Shown: piece after piece, positions 15,275 to 23,502 of the stretch
Layout of the letters: each line of letters opens with the position of its first letter
Position numbering within the stretch: the first letter of the stretch is position 1
DNA from: Raineya sp.
GTDB lineage: Bacteria > Bacteroidota > Bacteroidia > Cytophagales > Thermonemataceae
DNA length: 64,000 nt
NCBI GenBank assembly: GCA_025454915.1
Contig: JALONN010000003.1
Coordinates: 649,164 to 713,163 of the forward strand
Reading direction: 5' to 3'
Notes under the pieces: model-generated
What the model saw: the letters and a program-made list of their open reading frames with translations, nothing else
What the model was told of the DNA's origin: nothing
Databases searched by the model: none
Position numbers and translations under genes: made by a program

Positions 15275-16963
15275 ATGAAAAAATTATTGCTTATTATTAT
15301 TCTGTCTATCAATCTTCTACACAAAAATAAAATAATTGCTCAAGTAATTACTTTAGGTACTCAGGTTACTCAGAGTGGAACATCCGGTATTTCGCCATAC
15401 AATTATTTTTTTGAGAGTCGAAGAGTTCAGTTTGTCTATACTCGTACCGAAATCATAGCAGCAGGAGGTTCAGCAGGGCTGATTACAGCCATTGCTTGGG
15501 ATGTATCTCAGGTGAATGGAGGTAATTTATCCAATTATACCATTAGAATGGCTCATACTTCTGCTGCTGATGCTTCGAGCCATAATGCAACCTCCCTGAC
15601 TACCGTTAAAAATGCTCATACACTCACCCCTGGTGCAACAGGGTTTAGAACCATCACTTTTGATCATAATTTTTGTTGGAATGGTTCTGATAATATCCTT
15701 GTAGATGTTTGTTGGGGTGTCAATGGCGGTTTTGCTTCAAACGGTCAGGTTTGGATGTATAACAATGTTGCCAACCAGACAAGATCTGTAAACTCCTCTA
15801 CTACAAGCCAGTGTGGCAACAATACTACAACAGCTCGAAACCATAAGCCAAGAGTTCAATTCACTATCTCTCCAATTACAATTCCTACTGCTACCATTAT
15901 AAAGACTTGTGCCCCTGATTATCAGAGTTATAGTCTTTCTGTACAAATCACAAACTTAGGAAGTTTTACAAGTGTAGATATTACAGATGGAGTCACTACT
16001 TACCAAAGCAATGTAGGTTTGGGTACATATACCATTACAGGTTTAACTGGCTCAAAGACCATTAATATTATTCCACATGGAGGGGGAACTTGTGGTTACC
16101 AACAATCTTTTACAGCCTGCGATATTTGTACATCTCCTACCCTGCCTGCCAATGAGTGTGTGGGAGCTCCTACCATTGATTTATCCCAGCCTTTTGCTGG
16201 TAGTACAAATTGTTCATACACAGCCAGTGCAGGTAGCCCAAGTGTTTGTGGCATGACGATTGAAAATGATTCTTGGATGAGTTTCATTGCAGGCAGTACC
16301 ACCGTAGAACTCGAATTTGAAGTAGGTGATTGTAGTAGTAATTTTGGTATTCAGCTTTCGGTTTTTGGAGGCTCTTGTGGGTCTTTGTCTTTAATTGCAG
16401 GCTCTTGTGTAAATCCAACAGGCGAAAATACAACAGGGACTTGGAACTTTTCAGGACTCAGTATTGGGGCTCGTTATTATGTCCGTATTGATGGTTATGC
16501 AGGAGATTTATGTAACTATTGGTTTACACCTATCTCTGGAATCGTAATTGTACCCAGCAACGATTTATGTACCAATGCCATTACACTCTCTTGTGGACAA
16601 ACCAATGTGGCAAGTAATATTTTAGCGACAGCTACTGATGCCCCAGTCGCTTGTACAGGAGGTGGAACTACTTCTAAAGGTGTTTGGTACAGATTTGTAG
16701 GTACAGGAAGTAATATCACCGTTAGTACCAACAATCCACAAACCAATTTTGCAACAAACCTGAACGTTTATACAGGTACTTGCGGAAGCCTCACTTGTGT
16801 AGCAGGTGCCTCACCAAGTGGAGGAAATACAAGCCTGACTATACCCACTACCAACGGAACAATTTATTATATCTATGTAGATGGTGATGGTGCTGCTCAA
16901 GGAACATTCGAAATAAGTCTTACCTGCCCTCCATGTCCTGCTAATGCTGGTACTTGGAACTAA
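15275..16963 (+). CDS. Secreted multidomain protein lacking a sorting domain
   Basis: A 562-residue protein. A signal peptide (about 1-22, ending IIAQ) is followed by a beta-sandwich domain at about 25-195. Two PPC-like beta domains then start at NECVGAPTIDL (about 290) and NDLCTNAITLSCG (about 428), with paired cysteines. It ends abruptly at CPPCPANAGTWN. In related Bacteroidota proteins such an ANAGTW segment usually leads into more domains and a type IX sorting domain, but none is present here. The following gene has its own signal peptide. Confidence 0.75.
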   Translation: MKKLLLIIILSINLLHKNKIIAQVITLGTQVTQSGTSGISPYNYFFESRRVQFVYTRTEIIAAGGSAGLITAIAWDVSQVNGGNLSNYTIRMAHTSAADASSHNATSLTTVKNAHTLTPGATGFRTITFDHNFCWNGSDNILVDVCWGVNGGFASNGQVWMYNNVANQTRSVNSSTTSQCGNNTTTARNHKPRVQFTISPITIPTATIIKTCAPDYQSYSLSVQITNLGSFTSVDITDGVTTYQSNVGLGTYTITGLTGSKTINIIPHGGGTCGYQQSFTACDICTSPTLPANECVGAPTIDLSQPFAGSTNCSYTASAGSPSVCGMTIENDSWMSFIAGSTTVELEFEVGDCSSNFGIQLSVFGGSCGSLSLIAGSCVNPTGENTTGTWNFSGLSIGARYYVRIDGYAGDLCNYWFTPISGIVIVPSNDLCTNAITLSCGQTNVASNILATATDAPVACTGGGTTSKGVWYRFVGTGSNITVSTNNPQTNFATNLNVYTGTCGSLTCVAGASPSGGNTSLTIPTTNGTIYYIYVDGDGAAQGTFEISLTCPPCPANAGTWN

Positions 16964-16989
16964 TTTAAACATTATTTAGCTGAATATTT

Positions 16990-18237
16990 ATGCTTATGTT
17001 ATTTATACGATTTGTTTTGATAAGTCTCTTTTGGTTATCTGCCAGTTTATCATTTGCTCAATGTGATTTTTATGCAAACATAAATGCCAGTGTATCAGGG
17101 TTTAATGCAGGTTTTAACCAGCAATATGTTTTAGTATCCAATAATACTGGTTCTATTGGAAGAATACAAAGCATCAACACCACAGGAGAGTTTATAGCAG
17201 TAACAGCAGGCAGTTATTTTGTTTATTGTGTAAATTATCAAGGTGTTCAGCCTGCTGTTTTAACCGTAGGAAATTTATGGAGTGGAGTAACTACTTATGC
17301 ATCAAGCAATTGTTTTGCTGTATCGATTGCATATCTTAATCGAGCAATTACAGTTTGTAACATAGACCAAAATGTTTGTTTAACCAATAATATTCAAGTA
17401 AATACCTCAGGACATACCACAAGTGCTGGATTTTCACAAACTTTTATCTTGGTAAATAGTGCCAATACAGTACTGGCTACCAATACAACAGGTAATTTTA
17501 CACCTGCTCAGTATGTAAGTTCAGGTATTTTTAGTGTTTATGCTGTCAATACCAATAATACAAACGTAACAAATACATTTTTGGCTGGAAACTCTTTCAA
17601 TAATGTCAGAAATGCTTGTGTTTCCAATTGTGCTTCACTTTTAGGACCTCGGATTATCTCTGTGAACGCTTGTACCCCCCTGCCTGTAGAGCTAGTATAT
17701 TTTAATGGGCAAAAACAAGGCTCTTCTGATTTATTGGAGTGGAGTACTCAGACTGAAGTTAATAATGATTATTTTGAGATTGAAGCTTCTACAAATGGAT
17801 TAAATTTTAGCAGAATCGGGAGAGTACAAGGAAGTGGTAATTCTTCACAGACCAAAAAATATCAGTTTTTAAATCAAAATCCTTTGGCTCTTACCACTTA
17901 TTATCGCCTCAAACAAGTTGATTATCAAGGAAATTTTAAATACTCAAAAGTCATTAGTTTATCAAGAAAACAAGAAAAAACAGATGTTCTGGTATATCCT
18001 AACCCAGCTCAGAACGATTTTAACATTAATATTCCTTCTGAATTTGAATTGGATAATGCTTCCATTGAAATTACAGATTTATTAGGTAAAAGGGCAGATT
18101 TTCGTTTGGTTACACTCAAACAGGGTTCAAATCAGTTTACATTTGATACATCCGTTTATCCTTCAGCAACTTATTTGGTAAAAGTTTATAGCGAAAAGAC
18201 TATTTATACACCCATTAAACTAGTTGTCACAAAATAG
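16990..18237 (+). CDS. Type IX secreted protein with sorting domain
   Basis: A 415-residue protein. It has a signal peptide (about 1-24, FAQ) and two repeats of an immunoglobulin-like beta unit (SVSGFNAGFNQQYVLVSN and HTTSAGFSQTFILVNS). A linker (CTPLPVELVYFNGQ, then WSTQTEVNNDYFEIEAS) leads to a C-terminal type A sorting domain: VLVYPNPAQNDFNI to YLVKVYSEKTIYTPIKLVVTK (about 332-415). It should be exported through the type IX system and cell-surface attached or released. 26 bases separate it from the preceding secreted protein. Confidence 0.85.
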   Translation: MLMLFIRFVLISLFWLSASLSFAQCDFYANINASVSGFNAGFNQQYVLVSNNTGSIGRIQSINTTGEFIAVTAGSYFVYCVNYQGVQPAVLTVGNLWSGVTTYASSNCFAVSIAYLNRAITVCNIDQNVCLTNNIQVNTSGHTTSAGFSQTFILVNSANTVLATNTTGNFTPAQYVSSGIFSVYAVNTNNTNVTNTFLAGNSFNNVRNACVSNCASLLGPRIISVNACTPLPVELVYFNGQKQGSSDLLEWSTQTEVNNDYFEIEASTNGLNFSRIGRVQGSGNSSQTKKYQFLNQNPLALTTYYRLKQVDYQGNFKYSKVISLSRKQEKTDVLVYPNPAQNDFNINIPSEFELDNASIEITDLLGKRADFRLVTLKQGSNQFTFDTSVYPSATYLVKVYSEKTIYTPIKLVVTK

Positions 18238-18271
18238 CTTTTAAAATCATTCATTTTTTAAATTTATTTCC

Positions 18272-18673
18272 ATGAAATCAAAAACTAAAAGATTCTGTAT
18301 CATTGATGACGATGATGTTCAGATATTTATTACTCAAAAAATGTTAGAGGCTTCAGGTGCTTCCACAAAAGATTCTATTTTGGTTTATAATGATGGGAAA
18401 GAAGCTTTTGATGATTTAAAAAGCCGATTTGAAGAAAATCGAGAACTGCCTGATGTCATTTTGCTGGATGTCAATATGCCTATCTGGAATGGTTGGAATT
18501 TCTTGGATGAGTTCAATAAAATTAATCGGGGGAAGTTTATTGATGTTTTTATGGTTTCAAGTTCTATCAGCTACAAAGAAGTCCTGAAATCACAAACCTA
18601 TCCCAATGTATTTGGCTTTTTTTCAAAACCACTCAATGTCAATATTATACAAACAAAAATGATTCACCTATAG
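18272..18673 (+). CDS. CheY-like response regulator (single receiver domain)
   Basis: A 133-residue stand-alone receiver domain. The acidic pocket is DDDD at 12-15, the phosphoacceptor Asp66 lies in VILLDVNMP, S97 and neighbours in MVSSS sit at the switch position, and Lys119 is in FSKP. There is no output domain, so it acts through a partner. It ends a run of three same-strand genes (34-base gap from the sorting-domain gene); a terminator follows. Confidence 0.9.
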   Translation: MKSKTKRFCIIDDDDVQIFITQKMLEASGASTKDSILVYNDGKEAFDDLKSRFEENRELPDVILLDVNMPIWNGWNFLDEFNKINRGKFIDVFMVSSSISYKEVLKSQTYPNVFGFFSKPLNVNIIQTKMIHL

Positions 18674-18696
18674 AGCAAAAAACACCACTATGCTCC

Positions 18697-18738
18697 AAAC
18701 GGTTATAACAGGATTTTTTCTTGTCCATAACCGTTTTT
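18697..18738 (+). terminator. Terminator of the receiver-domain gene
   Basis: AAACGGTTAT (18697-18706) pairs with ATAACCGTTT (18727-18736), followed by T-rich sequence. The 20-base loop can itself form a short helper stem. Confidence 0.75.
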
Positions 18739-18765
18739 ATTATATTTGTTGATAAATAAGTTTTT

Positions 18766-19110
18766 ATGAGCTTAAAGCTTCTTGTTCTTAGAACCCAATA
18801 TTTGGATAATACAGTAAGATTTTATTCTTTACTTGGTTTAGTTTTTCAATATCATCAACACCAAAATTCTCCATTTCATTATTCTACTACTATCAATGGA
18901 ACTATTTTTGAAATATATCCATTGGCAAAGGAGCAAGAAAATGCTGATAAATATACAAGACTTGGCTTTGAGGTAGAAGATTTACAAAAAACGGTTATTA
19001 GCTTACAAGAGAATAATTTTGATGTTTCACAATCTCAACAGACAGAATTTGGAATAATCGCTATTGCAATTGACCCTGATGGTCGTAAAGTGGAAATTTA
19101 TCAGAAGTAA
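18766..19110 (+). CDS. VOC-family (glyoxalase-like) protein
   Basis: A 114-residue protein with the beta-alpha-beta-beta-beta repeats of the vicinal oxygen chelate fold: LKLLVLRTQYLDNTVRFYSLLGLVFQYHQ in the first half, then RLGFEVEDLQKTVISLQEN and IAIDPDGRKVEIYQ in the second. Possible metal ligands are E49 (second-strand E of IFEIYP) and the final E. Enzymatic role unknown; such proteins include dioxygenases and resistance proteins. Confidence 0.8.
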   Translation: MSLKLLVLRTQYLDNTVRFYSLLGLVFQYHQHQNSPFHYSTTINGTIFEIYPLAKEQENADKYTRLGFEVEDLQKTVISLQENNFDVSQSQQTEFGIIAIAIDPDGRKVEIYQK

Positions 19111-19159
19111 TTTATGAAGTTTAAATAGCTTGTAATAGAAACTATTCATTTAGGACTCC

Positions 19160-20107
19160 TCATTTAAATTTTCCTGTTTTAGAGTTAAAGGAAACTATTT
19201 GTTTCATTTCTTTGACATTATTTTTCTCATCAGTATGAAATATTTTAAATTTATTTTTTGTTATTATAATATCTGTTTGTTCTTTTTGAAAACCTAAGTC
19301 AATAGCTAATCTCTTTGCTTTTGTTTCATTTCCTAAATTAAATATTTGGGTAGTTACATATTTAGGCTCATTTTCAATAAAAAAAGTTTCTATTTCACAG
19401 TCTAATCCTAAAATAATATATTTTGTATCCCCTAATTTTAAATATCCATCTTTAATAGTTATTTCACATGGAATAATATTATTTTTCTTAATATCTCCTC
19501 CATTTCTCATAAATTCGAATATATTAATAGACCAAAATTTATCTTTTTCTTGTAAAATCATGCTACTTATAAAATTATTCAAATCTTTTTTTTCACCTGC
19601 AACATAAAATTCAAACTCTTTATTTTCATTTTTAATTTTATCTATAATTTCTTCACTAACATCTAGATAAATATTTTTAATTGTTTTTACAAAAAACCTC
19701 ATACCTATAATAGATATATTCATCCATTCTAATATATTTTCATTTGTTATATCTTTTAATTCATATAGTTCTATTCCAAAATCTTTAGCAGCTTTAATAG
19801 CATCTGATTGATACCCATTTTTTGAGACAAATATCTTTTTATTTATAGAAGGGATTCTATCACATTTAGCTTTAAATGCTTCTATTTTTTCAACACTTAC
19901 AGGTTTAGAGAAGTCTTTACATTCTATAACTATTCTAATTATTATATCATTGACTGTTGTTTCTATTAATATATCAAACTCTCTTTTTGTCCCACTACTA
20001 TTTTCTAGTTTATGATTAGAATATATTCTAGTATCTTGTTTATCTTTTAAAGTTTCTTGAATAAGCCTTATAACTTTTTCAAGTTGTTTTCCATTATTTT
20101 TACCCAT
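19160..20107 (-). CDS. Mrr-like restriction endonuclease-fold protein
   Basis: A 315-residue protein. Residues about 5-120 form a PD-(D/E)XK nuclease domain: FDILIE (D45), then IVIECKDF with E62 and K64, then a helix VSVEKIEAFKAK and IFVSKNGYQSDAIKAAKDFGIELYEL. This is the Mrr-like pattern. The remaining about 190 residues are not recognised. There is no methyltransferase or specificity gene beside it, so it may be a stand-alone, modification-dependent nuclease or a repair-type nuclease. The gene is even more AT-rich by eye than its neighbours, in keeping with transfer. Confidence 0.75.
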   Translation of the reverse strand: MGKNNGKQLEKVIRLIQETLKDKQDTRIYSNHKLENSSGTKREFDILIETTVNDIIIRIVIECKDFSKPVSVEKIEAFKAKCDRIPSINKKIFVSKNGYQSDAIKAAKDFGIELYELKDITNENILEWMNISIIGMRFFVKTIKNIYLDVSEEIIDKIKNENKEFEFYVAGEKKDLNNFISSMILQEKDKFWSINIFEFMRNGGDIKKNNIIPCEITIKDGYLKLGDTKYIILGLDCEIETFFIENEPKYVTTQIFNLGNETKAKRLAIDLGFQKEQTDIIITKNKFKIFHTDEKNNVKEMKQIVSFNSKTGKFK

Positions 20108-20155
20108 ATTTTTTAGACATTATTCTTCTAAAATAATACTTTTTATTAGATAGGC

Positions 20156-20189
20156 AAAAAAAAACACCTACAAGACTTGTAGGTGTTTT
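20156..20189 (-). terminator. Terminator of tRNA-Asn
   Basis: AAAACACCTACAAG (20161-20174) and CTTGTAGGTGTTTT (20176-20189) pair over up to 14 bp. On the minus strand they are followed by a run of nine T (20156-20164), directly after the tRNA. Confidence 0.85.
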
Positions 20190-20190
20190 G

Positions 20191-20264
20191 CTCCCGAAGC
20201 TGGGCTCGAACCAGCGACCCTCTGATTAACAGTCAGATGCTCTAACCGACTGAGCTATTCGGGA
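20191..20264 (-). tRNA. tRNA-Asn (anticodon GTT)
   Basis: Minus-strand cloverleaf of 74 bases. The acceptor stem is TCCCGAA/TTCGGGA with discriminator G, the D arm GCTCAGTCGGTTAGAGC, the anticodon stem TCTGA/TCAGA with loop CTGTTAA (GTT), and the T arm GCTGGTTCGAGCCCAGC. The 3' CCA is not encoded. Confidence 0.95.
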
Positions 20265-20273
20265 ATCGTGGTG

Positions 20274-20305
20274 CAATAATAGGGGGTTTTTGAATTCTGT
20301 GCAAA
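20274..20305 (-). promoter_or_regulatory. Promoter of tRNA-Asn
   Basis: On the minus strand TTTG (20302-20305) is followed by 20 bases and TATTATTG (20274-20281), which matches the Bacteroidota -7 box TAnnTTTG at all but one position. The tRNA begins 9 bases downstream. Confidence 0.65.
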
Positions 20306-20374
20306 TATTTCTACAACTTTTTTTTATTTTTTTTGAAAATATTTTATAAAAAACTTATTTTCAGATATTTATTT

Positions 20375-21079
20375 TTACACTAAATCAAATAAATTTTTAA
20401 CACCTACCATCCTTGTTTTGGTAAAACCCTCTCCATAACGAACCCCAATTTGGTGTCCGAGTTCTTTGGCTCTGGCTTCGATAGAATCAAAAAATTCGGG
20501 TGTAGAAATATAAGTCTGAGGTTCGGAGTCATTGGGGTTGGCATTAAACTGCGTTCCATAAGCCAAAATAGATTGTTTCTTGATTTCCCAATAATCTGAA
20601 ATATCCACTACCAAATCAGGAACAATATAACGGTCTTGAATAAAATGATATAAAAACTGTGGGCGATATGCCTCTTGGTCTGTTTCTATTTTACGCAAAC
20701 CTGCCAAAAAGAAAGCGTCTCTTACCAATTCTGCCCCTTTTCCATGATCAGGGTGCCTATCTGTAATGGCATTGGCAATCACAATTTTGGGCTGATATTC
20801 TCTTATTTTCTTGATAATTTCTATTTGATGCTCTTTATCATTCTTGAAAAAACCATCTGCAAAGCCCAAATTCTCTCTGATGGTAAGCCCCATAATCTGA
20901 GAAGCCAATTCTGCTTCTTTTTTACGAGTCTCTGGCGTACCACGTGTTCCCAACTCTCCTCTTGTAAGGTCTATTACACCTACTGTTTTACCCTGAGCCA
21001 AATGTGAGGCGATTGTTCCTGAACAAGAAAGTTCAGCATCATCAGGATGTGCTGCAAATACCAAAATATCTAATTTCAT
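20375..21079 (-). CDS. bshB1: Bacillithiol biosynthesis deacetylase BshB1
   Basis: A 234-residue LmbE-like zinc deacetylase that removes the acetyl group from GlcNAc-malate in bacillithiol synthesis. Zinc-site residues are visible in AHPDD (10-14) and H112 of RHPDHGKG. The BshB1-type segments LTRGELGTRGTPETRKKEA (38-56) and YGEGFTKTRMVG near the C-terminus are present. The length is standard. Other bsh genes are not in the window. Confidence 0.93.
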   Translation of the reverse strand: MKLDILVFAAHPDDAELSCSGTIASHLAQGKTVGVIDLTRGELGTRGTPETRKKEAELASQIMGLTIRENLGFADGFFKNDKEHQIEIIKKIREYQPKIVIANAITDRHPDHGKGAELVRDAFFLAGLRKIETDQEAYRPQFLYHFIQDRYIVPDLVVDISDYWEIKKQSILAYGTQFNANPNDSEPQTYISTPEFFDSIEARAKELGHQIGVRYGEGFTKTRMVGVKNLFDLV

Positions 21080-21116
21080 TATGTTTTAAGTAACAAGAAT
21101 AATTTATTTAACATTA

Positions 21117-21199
21117 AAACCTTATAGATTTATATTTTTTTTAATATTTGATAACCAATAAGTTAAACAATAATAATAATTTCAAAACCTATAAGGTTT
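21117..21199 (-). repeat. Interspersed repeat with palindromic ends, copy B
   Basis: Reverse-complement relative of 4002-4075. The palindromic arms AAAACCTATAAGGTTT (21184-21199) and AAAACCTTATAGATTT (21117-21132) flank the core AATATTTGATAACCAATAA (21143-21161), which matches the other copy at 17 of 19 bases. It lies in the gap upstream of bshB1. No coding capacity. Confidence 0.55.
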
Positions 21200-21245
21200 C
21201 TGCTATTTAATAAAGTTTAAGTACTTATTTTTTTATCTAATTCAC

Positions 21246-21261
21246 AAAACCTTATAGGTTT
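21246..21261. repeat. Solitary arm of the palindromic repeat
   Basis: AAAACCTTATAGGTTT, the same palindrome found at both other copies, here without a recognisable core. It lies 46 bases from copy B and just beyond the SDR terminator. Confidence 0.5.
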
Positions 21262-21275
21262 AGGTATAAATGAAA

Positions 21276-21298
21276 ACAAAAGCCTTGAGGGCTTTTGT
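21276..21298 (-). terminator. Terminator of the SDR gene
   Basis: ACAAAAGCC (21276-21284) pairs with GGCTTTTGT (21290-21298) with a 5-base loop, 14 bases past the SDR stop. On the minus strand TTTTCATTT follows. Confidence 0.75.
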
Positions 21299-21312
21299 TC
21301 ACAAATTTAATT

Positions 21313-22173
21313 TTATTTTTCGGTTTCTTCTTTCTTTTCTTTTTCTGGAACAGCTTCTTTGGCAGGTCTTCCTACAAAATTTGCCATCGAATTATAAATG
21401 TTGAGTCCTTTACCTACCACCAAATCAAATAGTCTTGTAGGCATAATTCCTCTCAAAATAGGTATCAGATGCACCGACCAAGGAGCTTTTACTTCAATTT
21501 CATTTGTTTTGACAGCCTTGATAATCTGGTCAGTAATATCATCTGGGTCAAGCAGTGGAGCTAAAATAGGAGCTTCTACCCCTTCAAACATACCTGTTTT
21601 GATGTAACTTGGGCAGACTGTCGTAACATGCAAATCACCATCCATGTCTTCAAACTCAAGACGTAACGACTCCGACCATCCCAAAACAGCCCATTTACTA
21701 CCCGCATACACACTCATTTTAGGGTTTGCAAGCAAGCCCACAGCCGAAGCAATATTGACAATGTGTCCGCTTTTCTGCTTAATCATTTCGCCAGCAAAAC
21801 AACGAGCCACATGCATCACACCTAAAACATTGATACGAATTGTTTTTTCAATTTCTTCGTGAGAATGTTCATGGAAGTTTTTTCCGACTACAATTCCTGC
21901 ATTATTAAACAAAATATCTATTCTGCCTACTTCTGAGAGAGTAAGCGTTGCAGCTCTTTTAATATCTTCTAAATCAGATACATCTACAAGATAAGGATGT
22001 ACAGTAAATCCTTTTTTTACAAACTCTTCGGTGGTGGCTTGTAGGTTTTTCTCGTTGATGTCCCAAATGACCAATTCTGAAGCACCTTCTTTCAAACATT
22101 TTTCACCAAGTAGCTTGCCAATACCATTAGCACCACCTGTGATGAGAACCTTTTTATCGCTTATTTTTGTCAT
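21313..22173 (-). CDS. Short-chain dehydrogenase/reductase
   Basis: A 286-residue classical SDR. The nucleotide motif TGGANGIG is at 12-19, then D for NAD(P) preference in VIWDI, NNAG (about 90), the serine in NIASAVG and the catalytic Y-x-x-x-K in YAGSK (about 156). The C-terminal part (TRLFDLVVGKGLNIYNSMANFVGR) resembles membrane-associated SDR family members that act on lipids or retinol-like alcohols. Substrate unknown. Divergent from the NamZ gene. Confidence 0.9.
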   Translation of the reverse strand: MTKISDKKVLITGGANGIGKLLGEKCLKEGASELVIWDINEKNLQATTEEFVKKGFTVHPYLVDVSDLEDIKRAATLTLSEVGRIDILFNNAGIVVGKNFHEHSHEEIEKTIRINVLGVMHVARCFAGEMIKQKSGHIVNIASAVGLLANPKMSVYAGSKWAVLGWSESLRLEFEDMDGDLHVTTVCPSYIKTGMFEGVEAPILAPLLDPDDITDQIIKAVKTNEIEVKAPWSVHLIPILRGIMPTRLFDLVVGKGLNIYNSMANFVGRPAKEAVPEKEKKEETEK

Positions 22174-22269
22174 AGCTTTACCTAAGTTTTTTCTGCTAAT
22201 TTAACAATTTTTTAGAAGTAGTACAAACTACTCGTTTTTTTGTTTTATTTGCATTAAAATATATTTTGT

Positions 22270-23502
22270 ATGAAACTTTATTATGCATGCATACTGCTTT
22301 TATTCGCATTTTTTGCTTGTAAAAAGCAACCCAAAACAACACCTGATATTCCCATTCTTCCAGAAAAAATTACAAAGGAAAATCCTAAAACAGAGAACAT
22401 TAAAACTTTAGCTCTTGGAATAGAGCAACTTGACACCTATTTACCTCTACTCAAAGATAAAAGAGTTGCTTTGGTGGTAAACCACTCCTCTATTCTTATT
22501 CAAAAAAACATGAAAACTCATCTTGTAGATACCCTTTTAAGTCAGAAAGTTCAGATAAAGAGAGTTTTCGCCCCAGAACATGGTTTTAGAGGTGATGCAG
22601 ATGCTGGTGAAACTGTAAAAAATGAGATTGATACCAAAACAGGCTTACCCGTTGTATCTTTATATGGTAAAAATAAAAAACCTACCCCTGAACAAATTGC
22701 CGATGTAGATGTCGTTATCTTTGATATTCAGGATGTTGGAGTTCGCTTTTTTACTTATATTTCCACCATGCACTATGTGATGGAGGCTTGTGCCGAAAAT
22801 AATAAAATGTGTATTGTACTGGACAGACCCAACCCAAATGGCGATTATGTAGCAGGTGCTGTGCTTCAAAAAGGTTTTGAAAGTTTCATAGGCATGCATC
22901 CTATTCCTGTGGTACATGGACTTACAGTGGGTGAACTGGCTCAAATGATCAATGGCGAACGTTGGCTCAAAAATGGTGCTCAATGTAATTTAAAAGTAAT
23001 CCCTTTAAAAAATTATACCCATCAAACACCTTATATTTTACCTGTAAAACCCTCTCCTAACCTTCCTAATCCACAATCTATTCGTTTGTACCCGTCATTG
23101 TGCTTTTTTGAAGGTACACCTTTAAGTGTTGGCAGAGGTACCGATTTTCCATTTCAGGTGATAGGCTACCCTTTAAAAAATATGGGCGACTTTACTTTTA
23201 CCCCTGTAAGCAAGGTCGGAATGGCTAAAAACCCCTTGTTTGAGAACCAGTTATGCTATGGTCTGGATTTAAGAACGATTAAGGCTCCAACCTTTACACT
23301 TTCGTATCTGATAGATTTTTATAAGAAATATCCAGAAAAAGATAAGTATTTCAGCCAGTTTTTTGATAAATTGGCAGGAAATTCGCTACTCAAAGAGCAA
23401 ATTAAGAAAGGCATGAGCGAGGAAGATATCCAAAAAACATGGCAAACTGATTTAGATGCCTACAAAAAACTACGAAAAAAATATTTATTGTATGAAGAAT
23501 AA
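22270..23502 (+). CDS. namZ: DUF1343 lipoprotein, NamZ-like exo-beta-N-acetylmuramidase
   Basis: A 410-residue lipoprotein (signal with FFAC, Cys at about 17) of the DUF1343/NamZ family, which removes terminal MurNAc from peptidoglycan fragments. Family landmarks are KRVALVVNHSS (about 64-74), FAPEHGFRGDADAGE (about 101-115), SLYGKNKKPTPEQIADVDVVIFDIQDVGVRFFTYI, LDRPNPNG, and SVGRGTDFPFQVIG. It acts in the periplasm. With AnmK at 43 kb it suggests a MurNAc-recovery route. Its stop overlaps the PorD gene start. Confidence 0.88.
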   Translation: MKLYYACILLLFAFFACKKQPKTTPDIPILPEKITKENPKTENIKTLALGIEQLDTYLPLLKDKRVALVVNHSSILIQKNMKTHLVDTLLSQKVQIKRVFAPEHGFRGDADAGETVKNEIDTKTGLPVVSLYGKNKKPTPEQIADVDVVIFDIQDVGVRFFTYISTMHYVMEACAENNKMCIVLDRPNPNGDYVAGAVLQKGFESFIGMHPIPVVHGLTVGELAQMINGERWLKNGAQCNLKVIPLKNYTHQTPYILPVKPSPNLPNPQSIRLYPSLCFFEGTPLSVGRGTDFPFQVIGYPLKNMGDFTFTPVSKVGMAKNPLFENQLCYGLDLRTIKAPTFTLSYLIDFYKKYPEKDKYFSQFFDKLAGNSLLKEQIKKGMSEEDIQKTWQTDLDAYKKLRKKYLLYEE

